Assembly (NCBI GenBank): GCA_902491055.1
Contig: CABUGI010000003.1
Coordinates: forward strand, 10,929 to 74,928
Direction of reading: 5' to 3'
Length of the DNA stretch: 64,000 bases
Origin: an uncultured Collinsella sp.
GTDB lineage: Bacteria > Actinomycetota > Coriobacteriia > Coriobacteriales > Coriobacteriaceae
Part shown: positions 19,008 to 27,957 of the stretch, one piece after another
Numbering within the stretch: position 1 is the first letter of the stretch
Layout of the letters: each line of letters begins with the position of its first letter
Position numbers and translations under genes: made by a program
The notes under the pieces: generated by a model
What the model was told of the DNA's origin: nothing
Databases searched by the model: none
Seen by the model: only the letters and a program-made list of their open reading frames with translations

Positions 19008-19223
19008 TCTTGATCTGTAACAGTACGAAGGCCGAAAACGGGCTAGATGTTACAGATTGAGATTATTCAGGTCGATATCGGTCGTTTGTCTCGATCTGTA
19101 ACATCTAGGGTCGATTTTGCCGAGTTACTGTTACAGATCGAGATTATCTTCTCAGCTGAATTTGAATGTCTCGATCTGTAACAGGTGGGCCGAAAAATGG
19201 ACTCTAACTGTTACAGATCGAGA
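19008..19223. repeat. Array of three 55-bp palindromic units
   Basis: Units at 19008-19062, 19089-19143 and 19169-19223 recur with a period of about 80 bp. Each starts TCTCGATCTGTAACA (first copy TCTTGATCTGTAACA) and ends with its complement TGTTACAGATCGAGA. Loop sequences are related (GGCCGAAAA core), with the middle unit inverted relative to the outer two. No ORF of note overlaps. Confidence 0.92.
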
Positions 19224-19233
19224 TATTTGTGGG

Positions 19234-19272
19234 AACCACCACAAAGGTGCCTGCCCCTTTGTGGTGGTTTTG
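19234..19272. terminator. 14-bp hairpin at the 3' end of thiD
   Basis: AACCACCACAAAGG (19234-19247) pairs perfectly with CCTTTGTGGTGGTT (19256-19269). A short T run exists only on the plus side, so it may terminate plus-strand transcripts from the SGNH gene or act on both sides. Confidence 0.6.
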
Positions 19273-19283
19273 GGCTGCGAATC

Positions 19284-20114
19284 TTAATATTGCCACATAT
19301 GGTTGACGGGGCCGGAGCCTTTGCCCATGTCAAAGCCGGCGGCGAGAGCGCCGGTTAGGTAGGCCTTGCCGGCGTTGACGGCGTCGGCAAGATCCATGCC
19401 CTGGGCCAGCGCGCAGGCGATGGCGGACGAGAGCGTGCAACCGGTGCCATGCGTGTTGCCGGTCTCGATGCGCTTGTGGCGGAACCACGTGGTGAGCGGA
19501 TCGCCCAGGTGGTTGCCCTCGTCATCGAGCGGCGCGGGCTCTGCTAGCACATCGTTGGCCTCGTTGACAAAATGCCCGCCCTTAACGAGAGACGCGCAAC
19601 CAAAGCGGCGGGTGAGGAGCATGGCAGCATTTTGCTGCGTGCGCTCGGAGTCGACCTCGTAGTCGAGCAGGGCCATGGCCTCGGGAATATTGGGCGTGAT
19701 AACCGTCGCTAGCGGGAACAGGCGGCGGGTGAGCGCCTCGGCGGCATCTTCGGCAATCAGCCGTGCGCCCGAGGTGGCTACCATGACGGGGTCGACGACC
19801 ACGTTTGTTGCGTTCCAGGCGCTCAAGCGGTCGGCGATGACTTCGATAATCTCGACAGAAGAAACCATGCCGATCTTGACGGCGTTCGGGCGGATATCGT
19901 CAAAAACGGCGTCAATTTGCGCGGCTACGATATCTGGCGAGATATCCTGTACGGCGGTGACGCCCAAGGTGTTCTGTGCGGTGATGGCGGTGATGGCCGT
20001 CTCGGCATACAGGCGGTGCGCCGTGATGGTCTTGATGTCGGCCTGAATGCCGGCGCCACCGCTGGAATCGGATCCTGCGATGGATAGAACGGCAGGTACC
20101 TTACTGCGATCCAT
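19284..20114 (-). CDS. thiD: Hydroxymethylpyrimidine/phosphomethylpyrimidine kinase
   Basis: Ribokinase-fold enzyme that phosphorylates HMP and HMP-P for thiamine synthesis. The N-terminal SIAGSDSSGGAGIQADIKT, DPVMVATSGARL and the anion-hole GTGCTLSSAIA with catalytic Asp/Cys region are clear. Length 276 aa. GGGAGC precedes the ATG. It lies downstream of thiC on the same strand with a 182-nt gap, so it may be read from the thiC transcript under the TPP riboswitch, or from its own promoter. Confidence 0.94.
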   Translation of the reverse strand: MDRSKVPAVLSIAGSDSSGGAGIQADIKTITAHRLYAETAITAITAQNTLGVTAVQDISPDIVAAQIDAVFDDIRPNAVKIGMVSSVEIIEVIADRLSAWNATNVVVDPVMVATSGARLIAEDAAEALTRRLFPLATVITPNIPEAMALLDYEVDSERTQQNAAMLLTRRFGCASLVKGGHFVNEANDVLAEPAPLDDEGNHLGDPLTTWFRHKRIETGNTHGTGCTLSSAIACALAQGMDLADAVNAGKAYLTGALAAGFDMGKGSGPVNHMWQY

Positions 20115-20296
20115 GTTCGCTCCCTTGTTCGGTCGGAATCAAATGGGTCTATAAGCCAGCATTATAATGATGCCCGGGCCGACTCTATGTCGAACCCGGG
20201 CGGGCGATGCAATCTTTACGCAAATGCAAGCAAATGTTCACACGTCAACAATTGACAGGCACCAGCTCGCCGCCAGAAGCGGCCGCGGCGACAGGG

Positions 20297-21631
20297 CTAG
20301 TCCTCCATGCCGAGGTCGATCGTGGTGCCCTCGAAAATCTTGTTGACGGTGCGGACGGCACACATCTTGCCACACATGGTGCAAGTGCCTTCGGTGGCGG
20401 CGGGGGACTCCTCGTAGCGCTTCTTGCCCGTAACCGGGTCGAGTGCGCACTTCCACATGGCGTCCCAATCGAGCTTGCGGCGTGCCTGGCCCATCTTGTC
20501 GTCCATGTCGCGGGCGTGCGGCACCTTCTTGGCGATATCGGCGGCGTGCGCGGCAATCTTAGTGGCCATGAGGCCGTCGAGCACGTCCTGGGCGTTAGGC
20601 AGGCATAGGTGCTCGGCCGGCGTCACGTAGCACAGGAAGTCGGCGCCGGAGCTCGCGGAGATGGCGCCGCCGATGGCTGCGGTGATGTGGTCGTAGCCCA
20701 CGCCGATATCGGTCACCAGCGGCCCCAGCACATAGAACGGGGCGTTGTGGCACAGACGCTTCTGCAGCTTCATATTGGCGGCGATCTCGTCGAGCGCCAT
20801 GTGACCCGGGCCCTCGACCATGACCTGGACGCCGGCGGCCCAAGCACGCTTGCACAGCTTGCCCAGTTCGATCATCTCGGCAGTCTCGGTGGCGTCGTTG
20901 GAGTCGTAGAGACAGCCCGGGCGGCAGGAGTCGCCGAGCGAGATCGTTACGTCGTACTCGTGGCAGATTTCGAGCACCTCGTCGTAGAACTCGTAGAAGG
21001 GGTTCTCGTTACCGGTGACTTCCATCCAGCCAAACAGCAGCGAGCCGCCGCGGCTGACGATGTTCATGAGGCGGCCGGTCTCCTTAAAGGTCTTTGTGAC
21101 CGACTTGTTGATGCCGCAGTGGATGGTCATAAAGTCCACGCCGTCCTCGGCGTGCGCGCGCACGACCTCGAACAGGTCGTCCTTGGTAAGCTTGACCAGC
21201 GGCTTTTCCATGTAGCCGATGGCGTCGTACATGGGGACGGTACCTACCATGAGCGGCGTCTCGTCGATGAGCTGCTGGCGGAACTGGCGCGTCTTGCCCG
21301 AGTTGGAGAGGTCCATGATGGCGTCGGCGCCAAAGTCCTCGGCGATCTTGACCTTCTTCCATTCCTCGGCGGCATCGGCCTTGTCGCCCGAGATGCCCAA
21401 GTTCACGTTGACCTTGGTGGACAGGCCCTCACCGACGCCAAAGGCGCGCATGCCTTTTTTGATGTGCACGATGTTGGCAGGAATGGCGATGCGGCCGTCG
21501 GCCACGCGCTCGCGGATGTACTCGGGGTCGCGATGCTCGCGCTCGGCGACCTCCTTCATCTGCGGTGTGATCTGCCCGGCGCGGGCGAAGTCGATTTGCG
21601 TGACGAGCTTGGGCTCGGTCTGTGTGCTCAT
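20297..21631 (-). CDS. thiC: Phosphomethylpyrimidine synthase (HMP-P synthase)
   Basis: Radical SAM enzyme that converts AIR to HMP-P. Length 444 aa. Visible motifs are EGPGHMALDEI, GVGYDHITAAIGGA and the C-terminal Fe-S cluster site CTMCGKMCA (CxxCxxxC type). The start at 21631 (MSTQTEPK) is chosen because it follows the riboswitch and AAGGGAGCC; a longer frame to 21655 would run into the aptamer. Together with thiD it supplies the pyrimidine half of thiamine; no thiazole genes are in the window. Confidence 0.96.
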   Translation of the reverse strand: MSTQTEPKLVTQIDFARAGQITPQMKEVAEREHRDPEYIRERVADGRIAIPANIVHIKKGMRAFGVGEGLSTKVNVNLGISGDKADAAEEWKKVKIAEDFGADAIMDLSNSGKTRQFRQQLIDETPLMVGTVPMYDAIGYMEKPLVKLTKDDLFEVVRAHAEDGVDFMTIHCGINKSVTKTFKETGRLMNIVSRGGSLLFGWMEVTGNENPFYEFYDEVLEICHEYDVTISLGDSCRPGCLYDSNDATETAEMIELGKLCKRAWAAGVQVMVEGPGHMALDEIAANMKLQKRLCHNAPFYVLGPLVTDIGVGYDHITAAIGGAISASSGADFLCYVTPAEHLCLPNAQDVLDGLMATKIAAHAADIAKKVPHARDMDDKMGQARRKLDWDAMWKCALDPVTGKKRYEESPAATEGTCTMCGKMCAVRTVNKIFEGTTIDLGMED

Positions 21632-21639
21632 TGGCACGG

Positions 21640-21732
21640 CTCCCTTCGTTGGCATTACCCATATCAGGTTTGCGGGTCAGGGCGGGCGCGCCCAATCTCA
21701 GCCTGCCGTCTTGTCCTGCAAGCCCCCCGTTT
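21640..21732 (-). promoter_or_regulatory. TPP riboswitch upstream of thiC
   Basis: Read on the minus strand, the 5' GGGG stretch, the conserved CTGAGA bulge, then ACCTGATATGGGTAATGCC and AACGAAGGGA follow in the order of the THI-box aptamer. The 3' end lies about 10 nt before the thiC start, so control may act by hiding the ribosome-binding site. Recognised by eye; a covariance model would settle the exact ends. Confidence 0.93.
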
Positions 21733-21802
21733 ATGTAATGGGCTCAAGTATAGCTCGAATGGGTACGATTGGCCTAACGAGCGTGCCTGTGAGGAGGCGT
21801 AC

Positions 21803-22324
21803 ATGGAAGACAAGCATCTATATCGAGAGACGCAATGGGATGTATCGGCCGAGGAAAGCCGTGCGCACCATGGCCTTGTCGCGATCGGTTTTGCGGTGCT
21901 TGCCGTGCTGGTGATTGCCTTTTGTATCTGGACGTTTGGTGGTCGCGGCGGCGCTGCATGGGAGTTCGAGGCTGATGATAGCCTACCGATTATGACGGTG
22001 AGGAGTACTGGCGGTAATGCCAATACGCTCGCCGTTCCGGGCGATTATTGGTACCCGTGCGATGAGTTTGTGCAGTTGCAGCTGAGTGGTGGGTCTATTC
22101 CTGGTGAGGAAATCGAACGCGTGACGTATGATGCGACGTTCAAAACGTTGACGGTGAAGCTCAAAGATCAAGGGGATGTGCCCACGACGATGGATATCGC
22201 GCTGACGGAATGGCGCCTGGAGCCCCCGTCGGGTGTTGCGGTGTCCGAGGTCGAGCACGTCAAGATTGTCTATCAGGACGGTTCGACAAACGGGATTGCA
22301 AAGGCCGACGGTCTAGCAGAATAG
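21803..22324 (+). CDS. Hypothetical membrane-anchored protein
   Basis: 173 aa with a 25-residue polar N-terminus, one membrane segment (about residues 27-47, VAIGFAVLAVLVIAFCIWTF) and an outer domain of about 120 residues. No family recognised. GAGGAGGCG precedes the ATG at 21803; the much longer frame reaching back to 20609 is antisense to thiC and is a shadow. A possible -10 (TATAGC) lies about 50 nt upstream, divergent from the thiC riboswitch. It is followed by a palindromic repeat. Confidence 0.75.
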   Translation: MEDKHLYRETQWDVSAEESRAHHGLVAIGFAVLAVLVIAFCIWTFGGRGGAAWEFEADDSLPIMTVRSTGGNANTLAVPGDYWYPCDEFVQLQLSGGSIPGEEIERVTYDATFKTLTVKLKDQGDVPTTMDIALTEWRLEPPSGVAVSEVEHVKIVYQDGSTNGIAKADGLAE

Positions 22325-22354
22325 GTGTCGAGCCTAGCAGCCAATTCATAAAAG

Positions 22355-22415
22355 TTGCGGTGGAATAGTTCCTGATTGTGCGAAAAAGGCTCAAATAGGA
22401 ATTATTCCACCGCAA
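22355..22415. repeat. Palindromic repeat, TTGCGGTG family, copy 1
   Basis: Arms 22355-22373 (TTGCGGTGGAATAGTTCCT) and 22397-22415 pair at 18 of 19 positions. It lies between convergent genes. Confidence 0.88.
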
Positions 22416-22458
22416 GTTATTTAGAGAAGACTGAGCGGGTCAGTGTTGGGTGCCGGCT

Positions 22459-23268
22459 CTAGAGCATCTGTTCGTTGATGAACATGAGGGTGCCTAGGTA
22501 TGAGAGCTCGGGGACGTGGCGATAGCCGATGTTGAATGCGGTAAGTTCGCTTGCATCCTCGAGCTTGTTTTCTGCCATCCACCGCACCATGGAGCCGCGC
22601 GTCTTTTTGCTGGCGGTCGACTGTTGGATGGGCTTCCCGTTGCGGATGCCCTCGCCAAAGAGGCATGTGACGGCTGTGGCGTCGCCCGCGAGGTGGGGCA
22701 GAACGGCTTTGGCATACTCTACGCTGGCGAGGTTGACGATCGTGGTGTTTGAGCCTGCCGGGGCGATAGCCCGCGCGAGCTTGTCGCTCCAAAACGCGTA
22801 GAGGTCTCGGGCATCGTCAACGGCGAGCTTCGCGCCCATCTCCAGCCGATACGGTTCGACGGCATGAAAGGGACGAACGCACCCGTAGAGGCCGGAGAGG
22901 ATCCACAGATGGTCTTGCAGCCATGCGAGCTGCGCGGAATCCATCACCTCGGGTGCCATGCTCTGGTATTGAATGCCGTGATAGGACATGACGGCAGGGG
23001 AGAGGTGGCGAGCGAGTGCGGGATTGTCGAGATCGCCGCTTTTCAGGATGGGCCCGAACTCATGCAGGGTGTTGAGGCAAGGCCCCAGCAGTTTGTTACT
23101 CACGTTCCACAGCGCCTGCAGGCCGCCGCTGCCTTCATTCCGCTCGATATCTAGCAGTGCGCGGTGGAGGCGAGCCGTCTCGCGCACAAAGGGTGGGATG
23201 CCCAGGGCTTCAAAAGCATCTTGGGCCGCGCGCATCTGCTTGGCGGGCGAAATGATGACCTGCAGCAT
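22459..23268 (-). CDS. yaaA: Peroxide stress protein YaaA (UPF0246/DUF328)
   Basis: Cytoplasmic protein linked to limiting free iron and DNA damage under peroxide stress in other bacteria. The start MLQVIISPAKQM is the family signature, and a C-terminal GYRHVPELS stretch is present. Length 269 aa, usual 250-260. The ATG at 23268 has AGAGGAGAG upstream; the long frame to 23469 is rejected since it runs through a palindromic repeat. Confidence 0.9.
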   Translation of the reverse strand: MLQVIISPAKQMRAAQDAFEALGIPPFVRETARLHRALLDIERNEGSGGLQALWNVSNKLLGPCLNTLHEFGPILKSGDLDNPALARHLSPAVMSYHGIQYQSMAPEVMDSAQLAWLQDHLWILSGLYGCVRPFHAVEPYRLEMGAKLAVDDARDLYAFWSDKLARAIAPAGSNTTIVNLASVEYAKAVLPHLAGDATAVTCLFGEGIRNGKPIQQSTASKKTRGSMVRWMAENKLEDASELTAFNIGYRHVPELSYLGTLMFINEQML

Positions 23269-23293
23269 GAACTCTCCTCTGCCAAAAAAGAAA

Positions 23294-23356
23294 TTGCGGT
23301 GGAATACGGTCTGTTTTAGCCGTTTATGGGCCAGTTTAGTCCGTATTTCACCGCAA
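23294..23356. repeat. Palindromic repeat, TTGCGGTG family, copy 2
   Basis: Arms 23294-23312 and 23338-23356 pair with two mismatches. The loop is very like the sequence of the IS-split copy at 62.4/63.7 kb. Lies between yaaA and the M18 peptidase gene. Confidence 0.88.
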
Positions 23357-23371
23357 GTTATGAAGGGCTGG

Positions 23372-24769
23372 TTAGGCGCGCTCGAGGAAGGCCTTGTAGC
23401 CGCGGTAGGCCTCGTAGATATCGGCCTTGTTGGCGACCTCCCATAGGGCGTGCATGGACAGAACGGCAACGCCGGAGTCGATGACGTTCATGCCGTACTT
23501 GGCCATGATGTAGGCGATGGTGCCGCCGCCACCAGCGTTGACGCGGCCGAGCTCGCAGGTCTGGAAGTCCACGCCGGCCTCGTCCATGATGTCGCGGACG
23601 AGGGCCACATACTCGGCGTCGGCGTCGTTAGAGCCGCCCTTGCCGCGGCTGCCCGTGTACTTGTTAAAGCACAGGCCGCGACCCATAAAGGCGGCGTTTT
23701 TGGTCTCGAACTTGCCGGCATAGCCCGGGTCGAAGCCGGCGGACACGTCGGAGGAGAGCATGCGGCTGCGGGCGAGTGCGCGGCGCAGGGCCAGCGGGCT
23801 ATCCTCGCCGGCGAGCGTCATGATCTCGGCGACGGTGTTCTCGAAGAAGCGGCTCGTCATACCGGTGGCACCCACGGAGCCGATCTCCTCCTTATCGACG
23901 ATGAGCGTGATGCTCGTGCGCTCCACGTTGGCGACGTCGATCTGGGCAAGCATGGAGGGGTAAGCGCAGACGCGATCGTCGTGGCCATAGCCCAGAATCA
24001 TGGAGCGGTCGAGGCCCATGTCGCGGGCGGGGCCGGCGGGCACGACCTCGATCTCGGCGGAGAGGAAGTCCTCCTCCTCGACGTCGTACTGCTCCTTGAG
24101 GATATCCAGGAACATCTGCTTGACGGGCTCCTTGGGGGCGTCCTTGTCGTCCTCATCGAACTTGACGGGACGGCCGCCCACGATCACGTCGAGGATCTCG
24201 GCGTCGACGGCGTCCTTGGCGGGCTTGGACATCTGCTCGCTCGAGAGGTGGATCAGCAGGTCGGAGATGGTAAAGACCGGATCGTCTGCCTTGTCGCCGA
24301 TGTTGATGTCGACGGTGGTGCCGTCCTTTTTGCAGATGACGCCCACGAGTGCGAGCGGGGAGGCCACCCAGTGGTAGCTCTTGACGCCACCGTAGTAGTG
24401 CGTGTCGAGGTAGGCCATGTCGCCGGCCTCGAAGGCGGGGTTCTGCTTAAGGTCTAGGCGCGGCGAGTCCACGTGGGCGCCCAGGATGTTAAAGCCCTGC
24501 TCGAGCGGGGCGTTGCCCAGGTTGACGAGCATGAGGTCCTTGCCGTGATTGGCGGCGTACACTTTGTCGCCTGCCTTGAGCTCGCGGCCTTCGGCGATCA
24601 CGGTCTCCAGGTCGACGTATCCCGCCTCCTCGGCCATCTTGATGCCGGTCTTGACGCACAGGCGCTCGGTCTTGTTCTCGCTCAAAAACTGCTTATAGCC
24701 GCGGCAAAGCTCCTCGAGCTCCTCGACTTGCTGTGGCGTGTACTTTTTCCATGCGCAGGGACGCTCCAT
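23372..24769 (-). CDS. M18-family aspartyl aminopeptidase
   Basis: Zinc-dependent tetrahedral-type aminopeptidase of the M18 family that removes N-terminal acidic residues. Metal-ligand stretches LGAHVDSPRLDLK, DKEEIGSVGATGM and the C-terminal SMHALWE are visible. Length 465 aa fits. Start MERPCAWKKY at 24769 follows GAAAGGAGCC on the minus strand; the extended frame to 24985 lacks this. Single gene, divergent from polA. Confidence 0.9.
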   Translation of the reverse strand: MERPCAWKKYTPQQVEELEELCRGYKQFLSENKTERLCVKTGIKMAEEAGYVDLETVIAEGRELKAGDKVYAANHGKDLMLVNLGNAPLEQGFNILGAHVDSPRLDLKQNPAFEAGDMAYLDTHYYGGVKSYHWVASPLALVGVICKKDGTTVDINIGDKADDPVFTISDLLIHLSSEQMSKPAKDAVDAEILDVIVGGRPVKFDEDDKDAPKEPVKQMFLDILKEQYDVEEEDFLSAEIEVVPAGPARDMGLDRSMILGYGHDDRVCAYPSMLAQIDVANVERTSITLIVDKEEIGSVGATGMTSRFFENTVAEIMTLAGEDSPLALRRALARSRMLSSDVSAGFDPGYAGKFETKNAAFMGRGLCFNKYTGSRGKGGSNDADAEYVALVRDIMDEAGVDFQTCELGRVNAGGGGTIAYIMAKYGMNVIDSGVAVLSMHALWEVANKADIYEAYRGYKAFLERA

Positions 24770-24935
24770 GACGCAGGCTCCTTTCGGATCGATCGTGCTG
24801 GTTGATGTACCGTGAGCCATCGTATCACGCGCGGGCTCACGGTGGCGGGGGAGCTTGATGTGAGGTGGCCGCGGGGCGGGGAGCGTGTAAACTGGAGTGA
24901 GCAAACCGTGCCCAGCCCAAAGCGAGGTATTCAAT

Positions 24936-27683
24936 ATGTCTGACAAGCGCCGCACCTTTGCCGTCATCGACGGCAACTCGCTCATGCACCGCGCCTTTCA
25001 CGCCGTGCCGCCGACCATGAACGCGCCGGACGGTCGCCCCACCAACGCGATCTTCGGCTTTCTGAACATGTTCCTCAAGATGATTGATGCCTTTAACCCC
25101 GACGGTGTGGTCGTGGCGTTTGATAAAGGCAAGCCGCGCGTGCGCATGGAGATGCTGCCGCAGTACAAGGCTCAGCGCCCGCCCATGGACCCCGATCTGC
25201 ACGCGCAGTTTCCGATGATCAAGGAGCTGCTTACCGCGCTCAACGTGCCGATTCTGCAGTCCGAGGGCTGGGAAGGCGACGATATCCTGGGTACCATGGC
25301 GCGCCTGGGTGAGGAGGCCGGCTGCGACATGCTGCTGGTGACCGGCGACCGCGACATGTATCAGCTCGTGACCGAGCACGTCAACGTGGTCTCGACCCGC
25401 AAGGGCCTGTCCGACGTGGCGATTATGACGCCCGAGAGCGTGGATGACCTGTATCACGGCATTACGCCGGCGCTCGTGCCCGATTTCTACGGTCTGAAGG
25501 GCGATACGTCGGACAACATTCCCGGCGTACCGGGCATCGGCCCCAAAAAGGCGAGCGCGCTCATCGCGCAGTACGGCAGCTTGGACGAAGTCATCGCACA
25601 TGCCGACGAGGTCAAGGGCAAGATGGGCGAGAACCTGCGTGCACACATCGACGACGCACTGCTGAGCCGCAAGGTCGCAACCATTCGCACCGATGCGCCC
25701 GTCGAGCTCGACTTTGAGGCGACGTCCTTCCCGGCGTTTTCTTCCGACGAGGTCTCCGCGGCGCTGGGCACGCTCGGCATTACGGCTATGCAGAACCGCT
25801 TCCTGGCGCTGATCGGCGGCGAGGGCGGGGCTGCTGCCTCCAGTGTTTTTGAGATACCTGCGATGGTTCGCGCAGCCGCCGACGATGCTGACGCGCTTGG
25901 TGCCGTTGCGGCTGAGGTCTCCCGCGCGATTGATGCCGGCGAGTGGGTCGCCGCCGTGGTGGACGACGACAAGGAAGAGGGCGCGCTCTTTGGACTGACG
26001 CGCACGCTGTGGTTGGCGACGTCCAAGGGCCTGTTCGCGCTCGAGGAGGGCGACAGCGGTGCAGCGGCTGAGGTTGAGGGCTTCAACTTCGTCTACGGCG
26101 TGATTGCCGGCGTGCTCGCGCGCCTGTTTATGGAGGGTCGCGTGGCGAGCCCGGATATGAAGGCGCTGCTGCACGAGCTTTCGCCCATCGATTCTTCTGA
26201 GCCCGAGCTCATGGATCCGCTCGCTGCCGATTCCACGCGCATCTTCGACACCGTGGTTGCCGCCTACCTGCTGGATTCCGACCGCTCCGAGTTCGATGAG
26301 GCATATCTGGCCGATACCTATCTGCAGATGGCGCTGCCTGCGGCGCGCGGTGCAGAGGGTGCCGGCGAGGACGCTCCGGCGCCTGCCGCCCGCACGGCGG
26401 CCTTGACGCTGGAGCTGGTCGCACCGCTGCGCGACCACATGGCCCGCGAGAACGCCGCCAACGTGTTCGACGGCATCGAGATGCCGCTCGTGCCGGTGCT
26501 TGCCAAGATGGAACGTGCGGGCATGCTCGTGGACCCCGACCGCCTGCACAGTCTGTCCGAGGGTCTGGCGACCCAGATTACCGAGGTCGAGCGAAGCATT
26601 CGCGACCTGGCGGGTGACGAGACCTTTAATATTGGCAGTCCCATGCAGCTGTCGCATGTGCTCTTTGATGTGATGGGGCTTCCGACCAAGGGCCTCAAGA
26701 AGACTAAGCGCGGCTATTATTCGACCAACGCCAAGGTGTTGAGCGACCTTGCCCGCGACCACGAGATCGTGCGCCTGATCTTGGACTGGCGCGAGAAGTC
26801 CAAGATCAAGTCAACCTATCTGGACACGTTGGGCCCGCTACGCCGTGGTGACGGTCGTGTGCACACTACGTACAACCAGACCATCACGGCAACGGGGCGT
26901 CTGTCCTCGAGCGATCCCAACCTGCAGAACATCCCGACGCGCTCTGAGCTGGGTCGTACCGTCAAGACGGCGTTTTCGGCAGGCGAGGGCAGCGTCTTTT
27001 TGGCGGTGGACTACTCGCAGATCGAGCTGCGTCTGCTGGCGCATCTTTCGGGTGACGAGCATCTGGTGCGCGCTTTTAACGAGGGCGAGGACTTCCACGC
27101 CGAGACGGCGGCGCGCGTGTTTGGCGTTCCCGTGTCCGAGGTAACTCCCGACCTGCGCAGTCGCGCCAAGGCCGTGAACTTTGGCATTGTGTACGGTCAG
27201 CAGGCCTACGGTCTGTCGCAGTCGCTGCATATCTCGATGGCCGAGGCGCGCGATATGATCGATCGCTACTACGAGGCCTACCCGGGCGTGCGCACGTTCC
27301 TCGACAACGTGGTGGCACGCGCCAAGCAGACGGGCTACGCCGAGACCATGTACGGCCGCCGCCGCCATATTCCGGAGCTTAAGGCCAAAAACCCGCAACT
27401 CCGCGGCTTTGGCGAGCGCACGGCCATGAACCATCCCATGCAGGGCACCGCAGCAGACATCATCAAGATCGCCATGGCCCGCGTAAGCCGCCGCTTGGAA
27501 GAAGAGGGCTTTGCCGCCCACATGATCCTGCAAGTGCACGACGAACTGGACTTTGAGTGCCCCATCGACGAAGTCGAGCGCCTAACCACCATGGTCCGCG
27601 ACGTCATGGAGCACGTAGTGGACCTCCGCGTTCCCCTAATCGCCGAAGCCAGCACCGGCATAACCTGGGCCGACGCGAAATAG
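24936..27683 (+). CDS. polA: DNA polymerase I
   Basis: Repair and Okazaki-fragment polymerase of 915 aa. Order of domains: 5'-3' exonuclease (residues 1-290, AVIDGNSLMHRAFHA, VTGDRDMYQL, GVPGIGPKKAS), a middle region (about 300-520) where the 3'-5' exonuclease acidic residues are not evident, and the polymerase (about 520-915, with DYSQIELRLLAHLSGD and LQVHDELDFE). The ATG at 24936 is chosen as the family start; an upstream GTG at 24897 is unlikely. Proofreading loss is inferred from lack of visible motifs. Confidence 0.95.
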   Translation: MSDKRRTFAVIDGNSLMHRAFHAVPPTMNAPDGRPTNAIFGFLNMFLKMIDAFNPDGVVVAFDKGKPRVRMEMLPQYKAQRPPMDPDLHAQFPMIKELLTALNVPILQSEGWEGDDILGTMARLGEEAGCDMLLVTGDRDMYQLVTEHVNVVSTRKGLSDVAIMTPESVDDLYHGITPALVPDFYGLKGDTSDNIPGVPGIGPKKASALIAQYGSLDEVIAHADEVKGKMGENLRAHIDDALLSRKVATIRTDAPVELDFEATSFPAFSSDEVSAALGTLGITAMQNRFLALIGGEGGAAASSVFEIPAMVRAAADDADALGAVAAEVSRAIDAGEWVAAVVDDDKEEGALFGLTRTLWLATSKGLFALEEGDSGAAAEVEGFNFVYGVIAGVLARLFMEGRVASPDMKALLHELSPIDSSEPELMDPLAADSTRIFDTVVAAYLLDSDRSEFDEAYLADTYLQMALPAARGAEGAGEDAPAPAARTAALTLELVAPLRDHMARENAANVFDGIEMPLVPVLAKMERAGMLVDPDRLHSLSEGLATQITEVERSIRDLAGDETFNIGSPMQLSHVLFDVMGLPTKGLKKTKRGYYSTNAKVLSDLARDHEIVRLILDWREKSKIKSTYLDTLGPLRRGDGRVHTTYNQTITATGRLSSSDPNLQNIPTRSELGRTVKTAFSAGEGSVFLAVDYSQIELRLLAHLSGDEHLVRAFNEGEDFHAETAARVFGVPVSEVTPDLRSRAKAVNFGIVYGQQAYGLSQSLHISMAEARDMIDRYYEAYPGVRTFLDNVVARAKQTGYAETMYGRRRHIPELKAKNPQLRGFGERTAMNHPMQGTAADIIKIAMARVSRRLEEEGFAAHMILQVHDELDFECPIDEVERLTTMVRDVMEHVVDLRVPLIAEASTGITWADAK

Positions 27684-27816
27684 AAAAACAGCCACAGGTC
27701 CAAAGCAGCCAAACCAGAAGGGAGTCCCTTTCAGCAAGGAACTCCCTTCATCCATAATTATTCAGCCAAGTATCTAGACGCCAAGACGCCATCTAGGCGG
27801 CAAGCAAGTCACCCTA

Positions 27817-27946
27817 GGACCTGGCCGGGCGAGGCGGGTAAGTTTTTCGTAGATTCCGCACGAGCCGGAAAGCACTTAATGTGCTTTCCGAGCGAGCCCA
27901 GGACCTGACCGAACGAAAAACTTACCCGTCTCGCCCGGCCAGGTCC
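27817..27946. repeat. 130-bp nested palindrome between polA and a HAD gene
   Basis: Outer arms of 33 bp, 27817-27849 and 27914-27946, pair with one mismatch (arm begins GGACCTGGCCGGGCGAGGCG). A second perfect 9-bp hairpin, GGAAAGCAC/GTGCTTTCC (27867-27889), lies inside. It separates convergent polA and the HAD gene, so could work as a bidirectional terminator, but it has only short T/A runs. Confidence 0.9.
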
Positions 27947-27957
27947 GACGAGCCACG

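Noticed and set aside
19008..19223. CRISPR array
   Set aside because: The repeated units are inverted pairs with similar, not unique, interiors, only three units are present and no cas genes are near.
20609..21802. Long plus-strand frame leading into the hypothetical membrane protein
   Set aside because: Antisense to thiC and the TPP riboswitch. The real gene starts at 21803 after a clear GAGGAGG.
24837..26762. 641-aa minus-strand frame antisense to polA
   Set aside because: Shadow of polA; composition is repetitive and has no recognisable domains or RBS.
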